Source: Chitinophagales bacterium (GTDB lineage: Bacteria > Bacteroidota > Bacteroidia > Chitinophagales > Chitinophagaceae). From it: a stretch of 64,000 nt of DNA. Location: NCBI GenBank assembly GCA_017303835.1, contig JAFLBI010000001.1, positions 1,612,001-1,676,000 of the forward strand, in the 5' to 3' direction. Under the pieces are notes generated by a model, which was not told the DNA's origin, searched no databases, and saw nothing but the letters and a program-made list of their open reading frames with translations. Numbering within the stretch: position 1 is the stretch's first letter; each line of letters opens with the position of its first letter. Positions 32,801 to 41,873 of this stretch are shown here, in pieces. Made by a program: the position numbers and the translations under genes.

Positions 32801-34165
32801 ATGGAAGCTTGGAAGCAATATCAGGAAGCCAATAAAGACCGTTTTCTAGAAGAACTGCTGGACCTGTTGAGAATACCCAGTGTGAGTGCAAGAAGTGAGC
32901 ATAAAGCAGATATGATTCGTTGTGCGGAAGCGGTGGAAGCTCACCTGAAAAAAGCAGGTGCAGATACCACAAAAATTTATGCTACACCAGGCCATCCAAT
33001 TGTCTATGGCGAGAAAAATGTAGATCCTTCCAAACCAACAGTGTTGGTCTATGGCCACTACGATGTACAGCCACCTGATCCATTGGAGCTCTGGCATAGC
33101 GGTCCGTTTGAGCCGGTAATCAAAGACGGAAAAATCTATGCACGAGGTGCATGTGATGATAAAGGCCAATTCTTCATGCATGTGAAAGCATTGGAGGTAA
33201 TGAACAATAGCGGCAGCTTCCCATGTAATATCAAATTCCTGATTGAAGGCGAGGAAGAAGTGGGCAGTCCTAACCTGGCCACATTCGTACAAGAGAATAA
33301 AGATTTATTGAAAGCCGATGTAATCCTAATCAGTGATACTTCTATGCTGAGTATGGATACACCTTCTATTGATGTGGGTGTACGCGGACTAAGTTATATT
33401 GAAGTAGAAGTAACCGGACCAAACCGTGATTTACACAGCGGCGTTTACGGTGGTGCTGTTGCCAACCCCATCACCATGCTGGCTAAAATGATTGCTTCTT
33501 GTCATGATGAAAACAACCATATCACCATACCCGGTTTCTATGATGATGTGGTAGAAGCTACGCCAGAAGAAAGAGCCAAAATGGCCAAAGCACCTTTCAA
33601 TGAAGCTGCTTATAAACAAGACCTTGGCGTTACAGAACTCTGGGGTGAAAAAGGATATGCTACTAATGAAAGAACAGGTATCCGTCCAACACTGGAGTTG
33701 AATGGTATCTGGGGCGGTTATACCGGTGAAGGTGCAAAGACCGTTCTGCCTTCCAAAGCCTATGCAAAGATTTCTGCACGCTTGGTGCCTAATCAGTCTT
33801 CTGCGAAAATTACTGAGAAGCTCCTGAATTATTTTCAAAGCATCGCACCTGCTGGTGTAACTGTAAAAGCATCAGAGCATCATGGTGGTGAACCCTATAT
33901 GACGCCGATTGATTCAAAAGAATATCAGGCAGCTGCCAAAGCCATTCAGACCACTTTTGGTAAGGAGCCTATTCCTGTGCGTGGTGGCGGTAGTATTCCC
34001 ATCTGTGCTTTGTTTGAAAAAGAACTGGGCCTGAAGATTGTATTCATGGGCTTTGGTTTGGATAGCGATAACCTGCATAGTCCGAATGAGAAATACGATC
34101 TGTTCAATTTCTACAAGGGCATTGAAACCATTCCTTATTTCCATCAGTACTATGCGAACAAGTAA
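32801..34165 (+). CDS. M20-family dipeptidase
   Basis: A 454-residue zinc-dependent dipeptidase of the M20/M25/M40 family. Metal and catalytic motifs include VLVYGHYDVQPPDPL near residue 85, RGACDDKGQFFMH near 118, the catalytic EGEEEVGSPN near 152 and ISDTSM near 178. The dimerisation domain spans about 200-350. It is cytoplasmic with no signal. A -7-like TAATTTCG lies about 20 nt upstream. It heads a run with the S4 gene 2 nt later. Confidence 0.94.
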   Translation: MEAWKQYQEANKDRFLEELLDLLRIPSVSARSEHKADMIRCAEAVEAHLKKAGADTTKIYATPGHPIVYGEKNVDPSKPTVLVYGHYDVQPPDPLELWHSGPFEPVIKDGKIYARGACDDKGQFFMHVKALEVMNNSGSFPCNIKFLIEGEEEVGSPNLATFVQENKDLLKADVILISDTSMLSMDTPSIDVGVRGLSYIEVEVTGPNRDLHSGVYGGAVANPITMLAKMIASCHDENNHITIPGFYDDVVEATPEERAKMAKAPFNEAAYKQDLGVTELWGEKGYATNERTGIRPTLELNGIWGGYTGEGAKTVLPSKAYAKISARLVPNQSSAKITEKLLNYFQSIAPAGVTVKASEHHGGEPYMTPIDSKEYQAAAKAIQTTFGKEPIPVRGGGSIPICALFEKELGLKIVFMGFGLDSDNLHSPNEKYDLFNFYKGIETIPYFHQYYANK

Positions 34166-34167
34166 TC

Positions 34168-34557
34168 ATGGCTGAGGCGAAAGAGAAACTGAGACTGGAT
34201 AAATACTTATGGTCGATACGCCTGTTTAAAACCCGCTCACAGGCGGCCGAAGCCTGTGAAAAAGGAAAAGTAAAGTTTCAGGGTGCTGCAGCCAAAGCTG
34301 CCAAAACAGTGCATGTTGGTGATGAATATGAAGTGAAGACTGAAGCCAAACGCTGGGTGATTAAAGTAACAGGCTTATTGGATCATCGTGTACAATACAG
34401 CGAAGCAATACAGCATTACTTAGACCTTACACCCGCTGAAGAGATTGAACGGATGAAAGTGGTTGCAGCTTCTTTTCATACCGGTAAACGTTTGAGTAAG
34501 ATTGGCCGACCAACCAAGCGTGAGCGAAGAGACTTAGATGACTTCATGGAAAACTAA
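34168..34557 (+). CDS. S4-domain RNA-binding protein (HSP15/RqcP-like)
   Basis: A 129-residue protein with an N-terminal S4 domain (about 8-70: RLDKYLWSIRLFKTRSQAAEACEKGKV). The basic C-terminal tail ends KRERRDLDDFM. This matches the Hsp15/RqcP group, which binds 50S subunits carrying stalled peptidyl-tRNA and takes part in ribosome rescue. It starts 2 nt after the dipeptidase stop. Confidence 0.9.
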   Translation: MAEAKEKLRLDKYLWSIRLFKTRSQAAEACEKGKVKFQGAAAKAAKTVHVGDEYEVKTEAKRWVIKVTGLLDHRVQYSEAIQHYLDLTPAEEIERMKVVAASFHTGKRLSKIGRPTKRERRDLDDFMEN

Positions 34558-34563
34558 TTCGAT

Positions 34564-34971
34564 ATGAAACAAGCATTCTTGTTACTTGCATTCTTTAGCC
34601 TATTATCAATAGCGAGAGCACAAGAGCCAGTTGATACGGCGAATATCTATTATGGTAAACCCACAGAATTTGCTGAGTTCAAGGGTAAGTTGAATGGCTG
34701 GCTTAGATTTCTTGAAAACAATTTAGACAGAGACGTTCTCGACCGAAACAGTGCGCCGGCAGGATCTTACACCGTAATAGTAGATTTTGTACTTTCTGAA
34801 AAGGGTGAAGTCTTGTTTGTGAAATCTGATACAGATCCAGGTTATGGCGCTAAAGAAGCTGCCATGCAGGTAATTTGGAAATCCAGCAAAAACTGGATTC
34901 CTGCAAAACTAAATGGCACCCCTGTGCGCATTTGGAGCAGACAAACCATCACTTTGCATCAGCATGATTAA
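34564..34971 (+). CDS. Exported protein with TonB C-terminal-like domain
   Basis: A 135-residue secreted protein. The signal peptide is MKQAFLLLAFFSLLSIARAQ. The mature part resembles the TonB C-terminal domain (VIVDFVLSEKGEVLFVKSDTDPGYGAKEAAMQVI... WIPAKLNGTPVRIW) but lacks the membrane anchor and Pro-rich spacer of TonB. Such short proteins are frequent in Bacteroidota and their role is unclear. It sits between the S4 gene and trmD, 9 nt before trmD's ATG. Confidence 0.8.
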   Translation: MKQAFLLLAFFSLLSIARAQEPVDTANIYYGKPTEFAEFKGKLNGWLRFLENNLDRDVLDRNSAPAGSYTVIVDFVLSEKGEVLFVKSDTDPGYGAKEAAMQVIWKSSKNWIPAKLNGTPVRIWSRQTITLHQHD

Positions 34972-34980
34972 TTGAATACA

Positions 34981-35664
34981 ATGACCATCGACATCATCAG
35001 TGTATTACCCGAACTATTAGAAAGTCCACTTTCGCACAGCATCATGAAACGTGCGCAGGATAAGGGCCTGCTGGAAGTGAGGGTGCATCATTTGCGTAAA
35101 TGGGCAGTGAATGCCTATGGACAGATTGATGATTACCAATACGGAGGCGGCGCAGGTATGGTGATGATGTGCGAACCTTTGGCCAAAGCTATAGACGAGT
35201 TGCAAGAACAGTATGGCAAGTACGATGCCATCATCTATATGACACCTGATGGTGAACGGTTTGAACAAAAGATAGCCAATCGCTTATCCCTAAAAGAGAA
35301 ACTGCTCATCATCTGCGGCCATTATAAGGGCATTGATGAGCGTATTCGCCAGCAGTATGTCACCATGGAAATTTCCATTGGTGATTATGTACTCAGCGGC
35401 GGAGAGTTGGCAGCAGCGGTGGTGGTAGATGCCATAGGGCGTTTATTGCCGGGCGTGCTGAATGATGAAACCTCTGCCCTATTTGATTCTTTTCAGGATC
35501 AATTACTGGCCCCACCAGTATATACAAGGCCCGTAGATTTCCGGGGCATGCTGGTACCGGATGTTTTGCTGAGTGGTGATCCCAAAAAAGTGGCTGATTG
35601 GCGACACGAACATGCACTCGAAAGAACCAAAACAAGGAGACCCGACTTGCTGAATGGAGAGTGA
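34981..35664 (+). CDS. trmD: tRNA (guanine-N1)-methyltransferase TrmD
   Basis: TrmD methylates G37 next to the anticodon and prevents frameshifting. The 227-residue SPOUT-fold protein has MTIDIISVLPELLESPLSHSI, the GGGAGMVM motif near 59, the knot motif ICGHYKGIDERIRQ near 112 and SIGDYVLSGGELAA near 135. ATG 34981 is preferred over an in-frame TTG at 34972. It is far from rpsP-rimM (11 kb away), unlike the classical operon. Confidence 0.97.
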   Translation: MTIDIISVLPELLESPLSHSIMKRAQDKGLLEVRVHHLRKWAVNAYGQIDDYQYGGGAGMVMMCEPLAKAIDELQEQYGKYDAIIYMTPDGERFEQKIANRLSLKEKLLIICGHYKGIDERIRQQYVTMEISIGDYVLSGGELAAAVVVDAIGRLLPGVLNDETSALFDSFQDQLLAPPVYTRPVDFRGMLVPDVLLSGDPKKVADWRHEHALERTKTRRPDLLNGE

Positions 35665-35675
35665 CGAAATAAAGC

Positions 35676-35683
35676 TATCTTTA
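35676..35683 (+). promoter_or_regulatory. Candidate -7 box for the DUF5916 gene
   Basis: TATCTTTA differs from TAnnTTTG at the last base. It is followed by a small palindrome CAGCTT-TC-AAGCTG in the predicted leader, about 45 nt before GTG 35728. Confidence 0.3.
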
Positions 35684-35727
35684 GCGCCTGTGCAGCTTTC
35701 AAGCTGTTGTTAATGTCATAACCCGCC

Positions 35728-37947
35728 GTGTACAACCAACGTTGTTTCTTAATAACCCTGCTGCTGCTATTTTCGCAGGCCTTTGCCCAGCAAAGAGATG
35801 GTATCACGTTTCAGAAAGATTACCAATTACCTATACGTAAAGCGCAGACTACCATCAAGATTGATGGAGAATTTGCCGAACAGGATTGGCAGCTTGCCAA
35901 AACCACCAGCCCATTCTGGATGAAATTTCCAACAGATGAAGGCAAGCCCAAACGTAAAACAGAAGTGAAAGCATTGTACGATGAACGCTTTATCTACTTT
36001 TCTGTAACCGCTTACGATTCAGGCAAAGCATTCATCACCAGCCTAAAAAGAGATGTAGGTCATGATGGCAATGATGGATTTGGGATTGTACTTGATCCAG
36101 TGAATCAAAGAACCAATGGTTATTTCTTTGTGGTGAATGCATTCAATGCACAATCTGAATCACTCATCAATACAAGCAGTGATTTAGACCCCAGCTGGGA
36201 TAATAAATGGTATTCAGCCACCAAGCAATATGCAGATAAGTGGACTGCTGAAATAGCTATCCCATTTAAATCGCTGCGCTACAGTGCAGATAAAACTACG
36301 TGGGGCATCAATTTTGTGCGGATTGATACGAAGAGCAATGAATATTCAGTCTGGACGCATGTGCCGGTGAATTTTCGCTCTTATGATATTGGTTATACCG
36401 GTGCACTGGTCTGGGATCAACTTCCGCCACAATCCAAAAGCAATGTGGTATTTATCCCATACTCCACAGGCGGCATTAACAGCGATAAAGAAAACAACCA
36501 ACCTGGCAAAGGCGAGTTCAATGCGGGCTTTGATGCCAAAGTAGCACTGAACTCATCATTGAATCTGGATATTACAGTTAATCCAGACTTTTCACAAATT
36601 GAGGTTGACAGACAGGTAACCAATCTTACTCGCTTCAATATCTTTTTTCCAGAGCGCAGAAACTTCTTTTTAGAAAACGCTGATCTCTATTCTGAATATG
36701 GTATCCCATTAATCAGACCTTTCTATTCAAGAAGAATTGGCTTGGATAAGTTTGCCAACAGGATTCCTATCCTTGGTGGTGTTCGTTTAACAGGCAATCT
36801 GGATAAACGAACCAGAATTGGTGTGATGAACATGCAGACTGGCAGAAAGGATGATTATGCTCCTGAAAACTATTCTGCTGTATCCGTAAAGCACCAAGTG
36901 TTTAAACGCTCCAGCTTTAATACTTACTTCCTCAATCGTCAGGCATTCATGACTGCTGATGAACTGAAGCAGCAGCCCTTGGATGAATATGGTAGAAACC
37001 TGGGAGGCGAATTCAACTATTCAGATATTCAAGGCAAGTGGAATGCATGGTCGGCTTACCACAAAAGCTATAAGCCGGGTATAAAGGGTGAAGACATGTT
37101 TACGGATTTTGGAGGCTTATACAATGGCAGAAATCTCAATGTGTTGATCGATTATGCAACTGTGGGCACGAACTACTACGCCGACATGGGTTTTATCCAG
37201 AGAATTGAAAACTATGATGCCGATAAAGACTCCATTATCAGGCTTGGCTTCAAACAATTCTACTCAGAAGCAGGCTATCGCATCTTTCCGAAGAAAAGTA
37301 TTTTCAACCAGCACTATATTGTGCTCAGTCATTTGCTCATCAACAACCCTAATAATAGTTTCAACGAAAGAAATATCAACCTGCGCTACAACATGCAGTT
37401 CAGGAATACGTCGAACCTGTTTATGCGTGGAGGTTTGAATGAGGTGGATTTACTTTTCCCAACAAGTTTTACAGGAGCCACCCCAATACCCAAAGGCTAT
37501 TATCGCTACAAAGACTTCTTTGTAGAATATGAATCTGATTTCAGAAAAACATTCAGTTACCGAATTGGTGCAGGTGGTGGTGAATTCTACAATGGTACCA
37601 GTAAGCAAGTGAGTGCCATGATTAATTACCGTAATCAGCCGCACCTGAATATTGCCTTACAAGCAGATTATTATGATTTGCGATTCCCGGGTATTTATGG
37701 CAAAACAGAACTGCTACTGATTGCTCCCCGTGTAGAAATTAATTTCAATACCAGCATGTTCTGGACTACTTTTCTACAATACAATACCCAGAACAATAAT
37801 TTCAATATCAACAGCCGTTTTCAGTGGCGTTACAAGCCTATGAGCGACTTGTTCCTGGTTTACACAGACAATTACCTCACCACTCCTGTGCTCAAAAACA
37901 GAAACCGGGCCATTGTTTTCAAGCTGAATTACTGGCTGAATTTATAG
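35728..37947 (+). CDS. DUF5916 outer-membrane protein with CBM9-like domain
   Basis: A 739-residue exported protein. A signal peptide (cleavage near FAQ) is followed by a carbohydrate-binding-module-9-like domain (about 40-215: IKIDGEFAEQDWQLAKT, LYDERFIYFSVTAYD, GFGIVLDP). A DUF5916 beta-barrel-like region (about 230-739) contains FFPERRNFFLENADLYS and alternating aromatic strands to the end. It is probably an outer-membrane protein of unknown substrate. Translation starts at GTG 35728; no ATG precedes the signal peptide in frame. Confidence 0.88.
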   Translation: MYNQRCFLITLLLLFSQAFAQQRDGITFQKDYQLPIRKAQTTIKIDGEFAEQDWQLAKTTSPFWMKFPTDEGKPKRKTEVKALYDERFIYFSVTAYDSGKAFITSLKRDVGHDGNDGFGIVLDPVNQRTNGYFFVVNAFNAQSESLINTSSDLDPSWDNKWYSATKQYADKWTAEIAIPFKSLRYSADKTTWGINFVRIDTKSNEYSVWTHVPVNFRSYDIGYTGALVWDQLPPQSKSNVVFIPYSTGGINSDKENNQPGKGEFNAGFDAKVALNSSLNLDITVNPDFSQIEVDRQVTNLTRFNIFFPERRNFFLENADLYSEYGIPLIRPFYSRRIGLDKFANRIPILGGVRLTGNLDKRTRIGVMNMQTGRKDDYAPENYSAVSVKHQVFKRSSFNTYFLNRQAFMTADELKQQPLDEYGRNLGGEFNYSDIQGKWNAWSAYHKSYKPGIKGEDMFTDFGGLYNGRNLNVLIDYATVGTNYYADMGFIQRIENYDADKDSIIRLGFKQFYSEAGYRIFPKKSIFNQHYIVLSHLLINNPNNSFNERNINLRYNMQFRNTSNLFMRGGLNEVDLLFPTSFTGATPIPKGYYRYKDFFVEYESDFRKTFSYRIGAGGGEFYNGTSKQVSAMINYRNQPHLNIALQADYYDLRFPGIYGKTELLLIAPRVEINFNTSMFWTTFLQYNTQNNNFNINSRFQWRYKPMSDLFLVYTDNYLTTPVLKNRNRAIVFKLNYWLNL

Positions 37948-37989
37948 ATGAACAACAGATTTCCGTAAATTCAGTTCAAATAACTTGCC

Positions 37990-38586
37990 ATGCGTATCTG
38001 CTTATCAGGATTAGGTATCCTACTTTTTTCCTTTGTTGGAACAGCACAACAAACCAGTATCAGCTTTGATGTTTTGATGAAAGGCAAAGACATCGGAGAC
38101 GTGATAGCAACTGAACAAAAGACCAATACTAGGTCGATAAAAGACATCAAAACCAATTGTGACAATAAAGTCCTTATGGTTTCAGTGCACGTAGAGTCTG
38201 AATTAACCACCACCCATGAAAACGGTAGCCTTATCAAAGGAACAGCCTATCGCCATGCCAACCGTGGCTCCTCCGATGTGCATGCAGAAACAATCCGTAC
38301 AGCTCCAAAGCAATACAGCATTGAAAGAAATGGAACAAAAACAAGTATTGCTAATCAAGAAATACAATTCTGTGTTGCGGATCTATACTTCAAAGAACCC
38401 AAAGGCCTGAGTAGTATTTTTTCGAATATGTGGGGCGCTAATGTAACGGTTGCCGCTCTTGGTGGAGGAAAGTATAAAATAACCAACCCAGATGGAAAAT
38501 CCAGTACATATACTTACCAGAATGGTAGCTTAATACAAATGGAAGTAGACACACCAATTGGTACGGTTATTACGAAAAGAAAATAA
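37990..38586 (+). CDS. Exported DUF6134 family protein
   Basis: A 198-residue secreted protein with a signal peptide ending near VGTAQ. The body resembles the DUF6134 family: FDVLMKGKDIGDVIATEQ at the start and a beta-rich C-terminus (YKITNPDGKSSTYTYQNGSLIQMEVDTPIG). No function is known. It is followed closely by a strong bidirectional terminator. Confidence 0.7.
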   Translation: MRICLSGLGILLFSFVGTAQQTSISFDVLMKGKDIGDVIATEQKTNTRSIKDIKTNCDNKVLMVSVHVESELTTTHENGSLIKGTAYRHANRGSSDVHAETIRTAPKQYSIERNGTKTSIANQEIQFCVADLYFKEPKGLSSIFSNMWGANVTVAALGGGKYKITNPDGKSSTYTYQNGSLIQMEVDTPIGTVITKRK

Positions 38587-38627
38587 AAAATCCCCGCTGT
38601 CCGAAAATTCGGTATGCGGGGATTTTT
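38586..38627. terminator. Bidirectional intrinsic terminator
   Basis: AAAAATCCCCGC and GCGGGGATTTTT pair over 12 bp and enclose a second small stem CCGAA/TTCGG. T runs occur on both strands. It serves the convergent DUF6134 and Asp-box genes. Confidence 0.85.
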
Positions 38628-38646
38628 ATGTCATGTAGTCTTATCA

Positions 38647-41600
38647 TCAGTTTCTCAAACCAATCACCGGTAACTGCTTTTCCCGGATCAACTGATTGAG
38701 CTTAGGTAGTTCTTCTCGTTTAATTTTTTCGAACTTTTCAAACTCTTTTGAACACTGACGAGCCAATTCTCCAAAAACCTCAAAGGCTTGTCTACTTGGA
38801 CGCATATTACCACTGGATACTACGTCAAACAAACCACTTATTTTATCATTCAAGCGAATGGGGAAATTTAATGGATCCTGACCGCTCTTTGATTTAGTCT
38901 GATACAAGGTTTCTTCAATGACAGTCAACTGTTTATTGATGGCATCGGCCTGATCCTTGAACTCTTGAGGTGTTTCCTTACCCCATCGGCTAGAGAGCTC
39001 ATTGATCTGTGTACGTAGGGTTCTGATATCTTTTATATGACTTTGAACTTTGTTAAACAACTCTGTTGTATTTAGCAAGAAATCTCTTTGCTCCTCATAA
39101 TCAGCATTCGTCATCTTATAAACAGGATCTGCAACAACATCAAACTCTACCCTAACAGAGTCTTTACCTACTTTTATCTTGGCGTAATATTTACCTGGTG
39201 CTGCTAGAATTGGACCAGGTGTACCATTCCATAAAATCATACCCTCTGCCCTATCAGCAGGTGGGTATAACAAATCCCAAACAAACTGATTCATACCTTG
39301 AGTGATCTCTATTTTATACCCAGGATCTTTTGCATCAGTGCTAAATGTTTTAATAGGTCCCGAATCCTTACCGTACACGGTAATGCTGGCTTTTGTTGAA
39401 TCAGTAACATTTTTTGCATAAAAATTAATGACCGCACCTATGGGTGGATTGGTACCCATGTTTTGAGCAGTGCCACCCATCATACGCTCAAAGCGGCCAC
39501 CGGCACGCTGCATACGCAAAGCAGGCTTTACTTCAAATACATAGAGTCTATTTTGTAAAATTTCTTGTTTAGCCTCCTGAAACAAAGTAAGATCATCCAT
39601 GATCCATACTGAACGACCCTGGGTAGCCACGATCAAATCATTGTCCTTAATCGTTAAATCAGTAATGGGCACTACAGGCAGATTCAATTGGAAGGGCTTC
39701 CAAATGGCACCATCATCATAACTGATATACATACCATATTCTGTACCTGCATACAATAAACCCGGACGTTTTCTATCTGCACGCATGGCTCTGGTAAAAT
39801 GCATTTTATCAATACCGGTCGTAATCAACTTCCAGGTCTTACCATAATCTTCCGTCTTGTAGATATATGGCGTGTAATCATCTACTTTATAACGGGTACC
39901 TACAAAATATGCTGCACCTTTTTTGAAAGGATCCACTTCTACACTATTCCACATCATCCACTTAGGTGCATCTTTAGGTGTAACATTCTCCCAATTCTTA
40001 CCACCATCGCGGCTCACGCTTATAATACCATCATCGCTACCCGTCCACAACAAATCTTTCTCTACCCAGCTTTCTGTTGCAGTGAAAATGGTGCAATAGT
40101 ATTCAACGGAAGTATTGTCCTTCGTAATCGGACCACCACTTGGACCTTGCTTAGTTTTATCATTTGTTGTTAAGTCGGGAGAGAGTGCAGTCCAGCTAGC
40201 ACCTTCATTCTCTGTTGCAAACAACACATTCGCTGCGCAATACAGTTTCTTAGGATTGTGTGGCGAGAAGAAGATGGGGAAATTCCATTGGAAGCGATAC
40301 TTCAACACATCTGCACCAGCACCCATCGGATTATCAGGCCAAACATTGATGGCACGGTTCTCTCCCGTTCTGTGATCCAAGCGAGATAAATAACCACCAT
40401 AATTACCACCGTAGACAATTTCAGGATTCAATGGATCTGCAACCACATAACCACTTTCACTACCTGCTGTTACATCCCAATCGCGCTCAGTAATACCTGC
40501 TCCTGCTGTTCTATGACGAATACGCAATGTGCTGTTATCTTGCTGCGCTACGAGGATGCGATAAGGAAATGCGTTATCAGTTGACACACGATAGAGCTGC
40601 GCAGTAGGTTGGTTCATCATAGTGCTCCAGTTATTGGCACCATCAAAAGACACTTGTGCACCACCATCATCAGCCACAATCATACGGTTGCCATCTTCAG
40701 GATCGATCCACAAATCGTGGTGATCACCATGTGGTGTAGGCACACTCTGGAATGTTCTGCCACCATCGCGGCTACGCATAAAGCCTACGTTGGGGCAATA
40801 CACCAAGTTCTCATTCTTAGGATCGACAAATACTTTGGTATAATACCATGCACGCTGACGAATATTGTTATCACTGCTGGCCAATGACCAAGACTCACCG
40901 GCATCATTGCTGTAATACAATCCGCCATTGGCATTTTCAACAATCGCATACAACTTATCAGGATTAGATGGCGCAACTGCAACGCCTACAATACCCCAAA
41001 CACCTTTGGGTAAACCTTTCTTAGCCGAGATATTTGTCCAAGTATCACCACCATCAGTGCTCTTCCACAAACCGCTGCCTTCACCTCCACTTTCTAATGA
41101 ATATGGTGTACGAATCACGCGCCACAATCCTGCATACAATACAGATGGATTTCCCGGCTCCATCACCAGATCACTCGCACCAGTTTGATTATTGACATAG
41201 AGTACACGCTTCCATGATTTACCACCATCTGTGGTTTTATAGACACCACGCTCTTCGTTAGGGCCAAACAAGTGACCTACAACAGCAGCCCATACCGTAT
41301 TGGGATCGCGCGGATGAATCACCAAACGAATGATGTGGCGACCATCTTTCAAACCAATATTCTTCCAAGTGCGGCCTGCATCATCACTACGCCATACGCC
41401 ACCAAGGCCTTCACTTACGTTACCACGCATGGTGTTTTCGCCTTCACCTACATACACGATATTATCATCGCTAGGGGCTACCGCAACAGCACCGATGGAG
41501 CTACCAAAATATTTGTCAGAAACATTCTTCCAGTTATTACCGCCGTCAGTTGTTTTCCAAACACCACCACCGGTACCACCAAAGTAAAAAGTGTTCTTAC

Positions 41601-41802
41601 TCTTGTAAGCACCTGCAACAGCTGCACTTCTGCCACCTCGGAAGGGGCCTACCAAACGATACTTTTTCTTCGCAGTAATTTCTGATTCCGCATTCACCGT
41701 TACTTCAGGAACGGGTGCAGCGCCAGATGTGTTGACTCTCTTTTTTTGGGCAAATGTTGTTAAAGCTGTACAAGCAGCGAACAACAGCAATAGTTTTCTC
41801 AT
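38647..41802 (-). CDS. Large exported Asp-box (BNR/sortilin-like) protein
   Basis: A 1051-residue exported protein with about ten Asp-box turns of the form S/T-x-D-x-G-x-T-W (for example TTDGGNNW, SDDAGRTW, STDGGDTW, SRDGGKNW, TEDYGKTW). These predict one or two beta-propellers like those of sortilin/VPS10 and sialidase folds. The C-terminal 250 residues form a separate beta then helical region (about 900-1040). It starts at ATG 41802, which opens the signal peptide MRKLLLLFAACTALTTFAQ. Bacteroidota often have such proteins, annotated as glycosyl hydrolases without proof. No type IX secretion C-terminal domain is visible. Confidence 0.88.
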   Translation of the reverse strand: MRKLLLLFAACTALTTFAQKKRVNTSGAAPVPEVTVNAESEITAKKKYRLVGPFRGGRSAAVAGAYKSKNTFYFGGTGGGVWKTTDGGNNWKNVSDKYFGSSIGAVAVAPSDDNIVYVGEGENTMRGNVSEGLGGVWRSDDAGRTWKNIGLKDGRHIIRLVIHPRDPNTVWAAVVGHLFGPNEERGVYKTTDGGKSWKRVLYVNNQTGASDLVMEPGNPSVLYAGLWRVIRTPYSLESGGEGSGLWKSTDGGDTWTNISAKKGLPKGVWGIVGVAVAPSNPDKLYAIVENANGGLYYSNDAGESWSLASSDNNIRQRAWYYTKVFVDPKNENLVYCPNVGFMRSRDGGRTFQSVPTPHGDHHDLWIDPEDGNRMIVADDGGAQVSFDGANNWSTMMNQPTAQLYRVSTDNAFPYRILVAQQDNSTLRIRHRTAGAGITERDWDVTAGSESGYVVADPLNPEIVYGGNYGGYLSRLDHRTGENRAINVWPDNPMGAGADVLKYRFQWNFPIFFSPHNPKKLYCAANVLFATENEGASWTALSPDLTTNDKTKQGPSGGPITKDNTSVEYYCTIFTATESWVEKDLLWTGSDDGIISVSRDGGKNWENVTPKDAPKWMMWNSVEVDPFKKGAAYFVGTRYKVDDYTPYIYKTEDYGKTWKLITTGIDKMHFTRAMRADRKRPGLLYAGTEYGMYISYDDGAIWKPFQLNLPVVPITDLTIKDNDLIVATQGRSVWIMDDLTLFQEAKQEILQNRLYVFEVKPALRMQRAGGRFERMMGGTAQNMGTNPPIGAVINFYAKNVTDSTKASITVYGKDSGPIKTFSTDAKDPGYKIEITQGMNQFVWDLLYPPADRAEGMILWNGTPGPILAAPGKYYAKIKVGKDSVRVEFDVVADPVYKMTNADYEEQRDFLLNTTELFNKVQSHIKDIRTLRTQINELSSRWGKETPQEFKDQADAINKQLTVIEETLYQTKSKSGQDPLNFPIRLNDKISGLFDVVSSGNMRPSRQAFEVFGELARQCSKEFEKFEKIKREELPKLNQLIREKQLPVIGLRN

Positions 41803-41873
41803 ATGCGTTGAATTGGGCAAGTAATTTACAACTCAGCGCACGGAGAAAAAAATAGATTATACCAGTGGTGGCA

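Noticed and set aside
41272-41685. Several open frames opposite the Asp-box protein
   Set aside because: Repeated Asp-box codons create open complementary frames. None shows a start region or recognisable domain.
38647-41802. Type IX secretion cargo signal at the C-terminus of the large Asp-box protein
   Set aside because: The end (REKQLPVIGLRN) lacks the beta-sandwich CTD motifs of type IX cargo. No such domain was noticed in other genes of the window.
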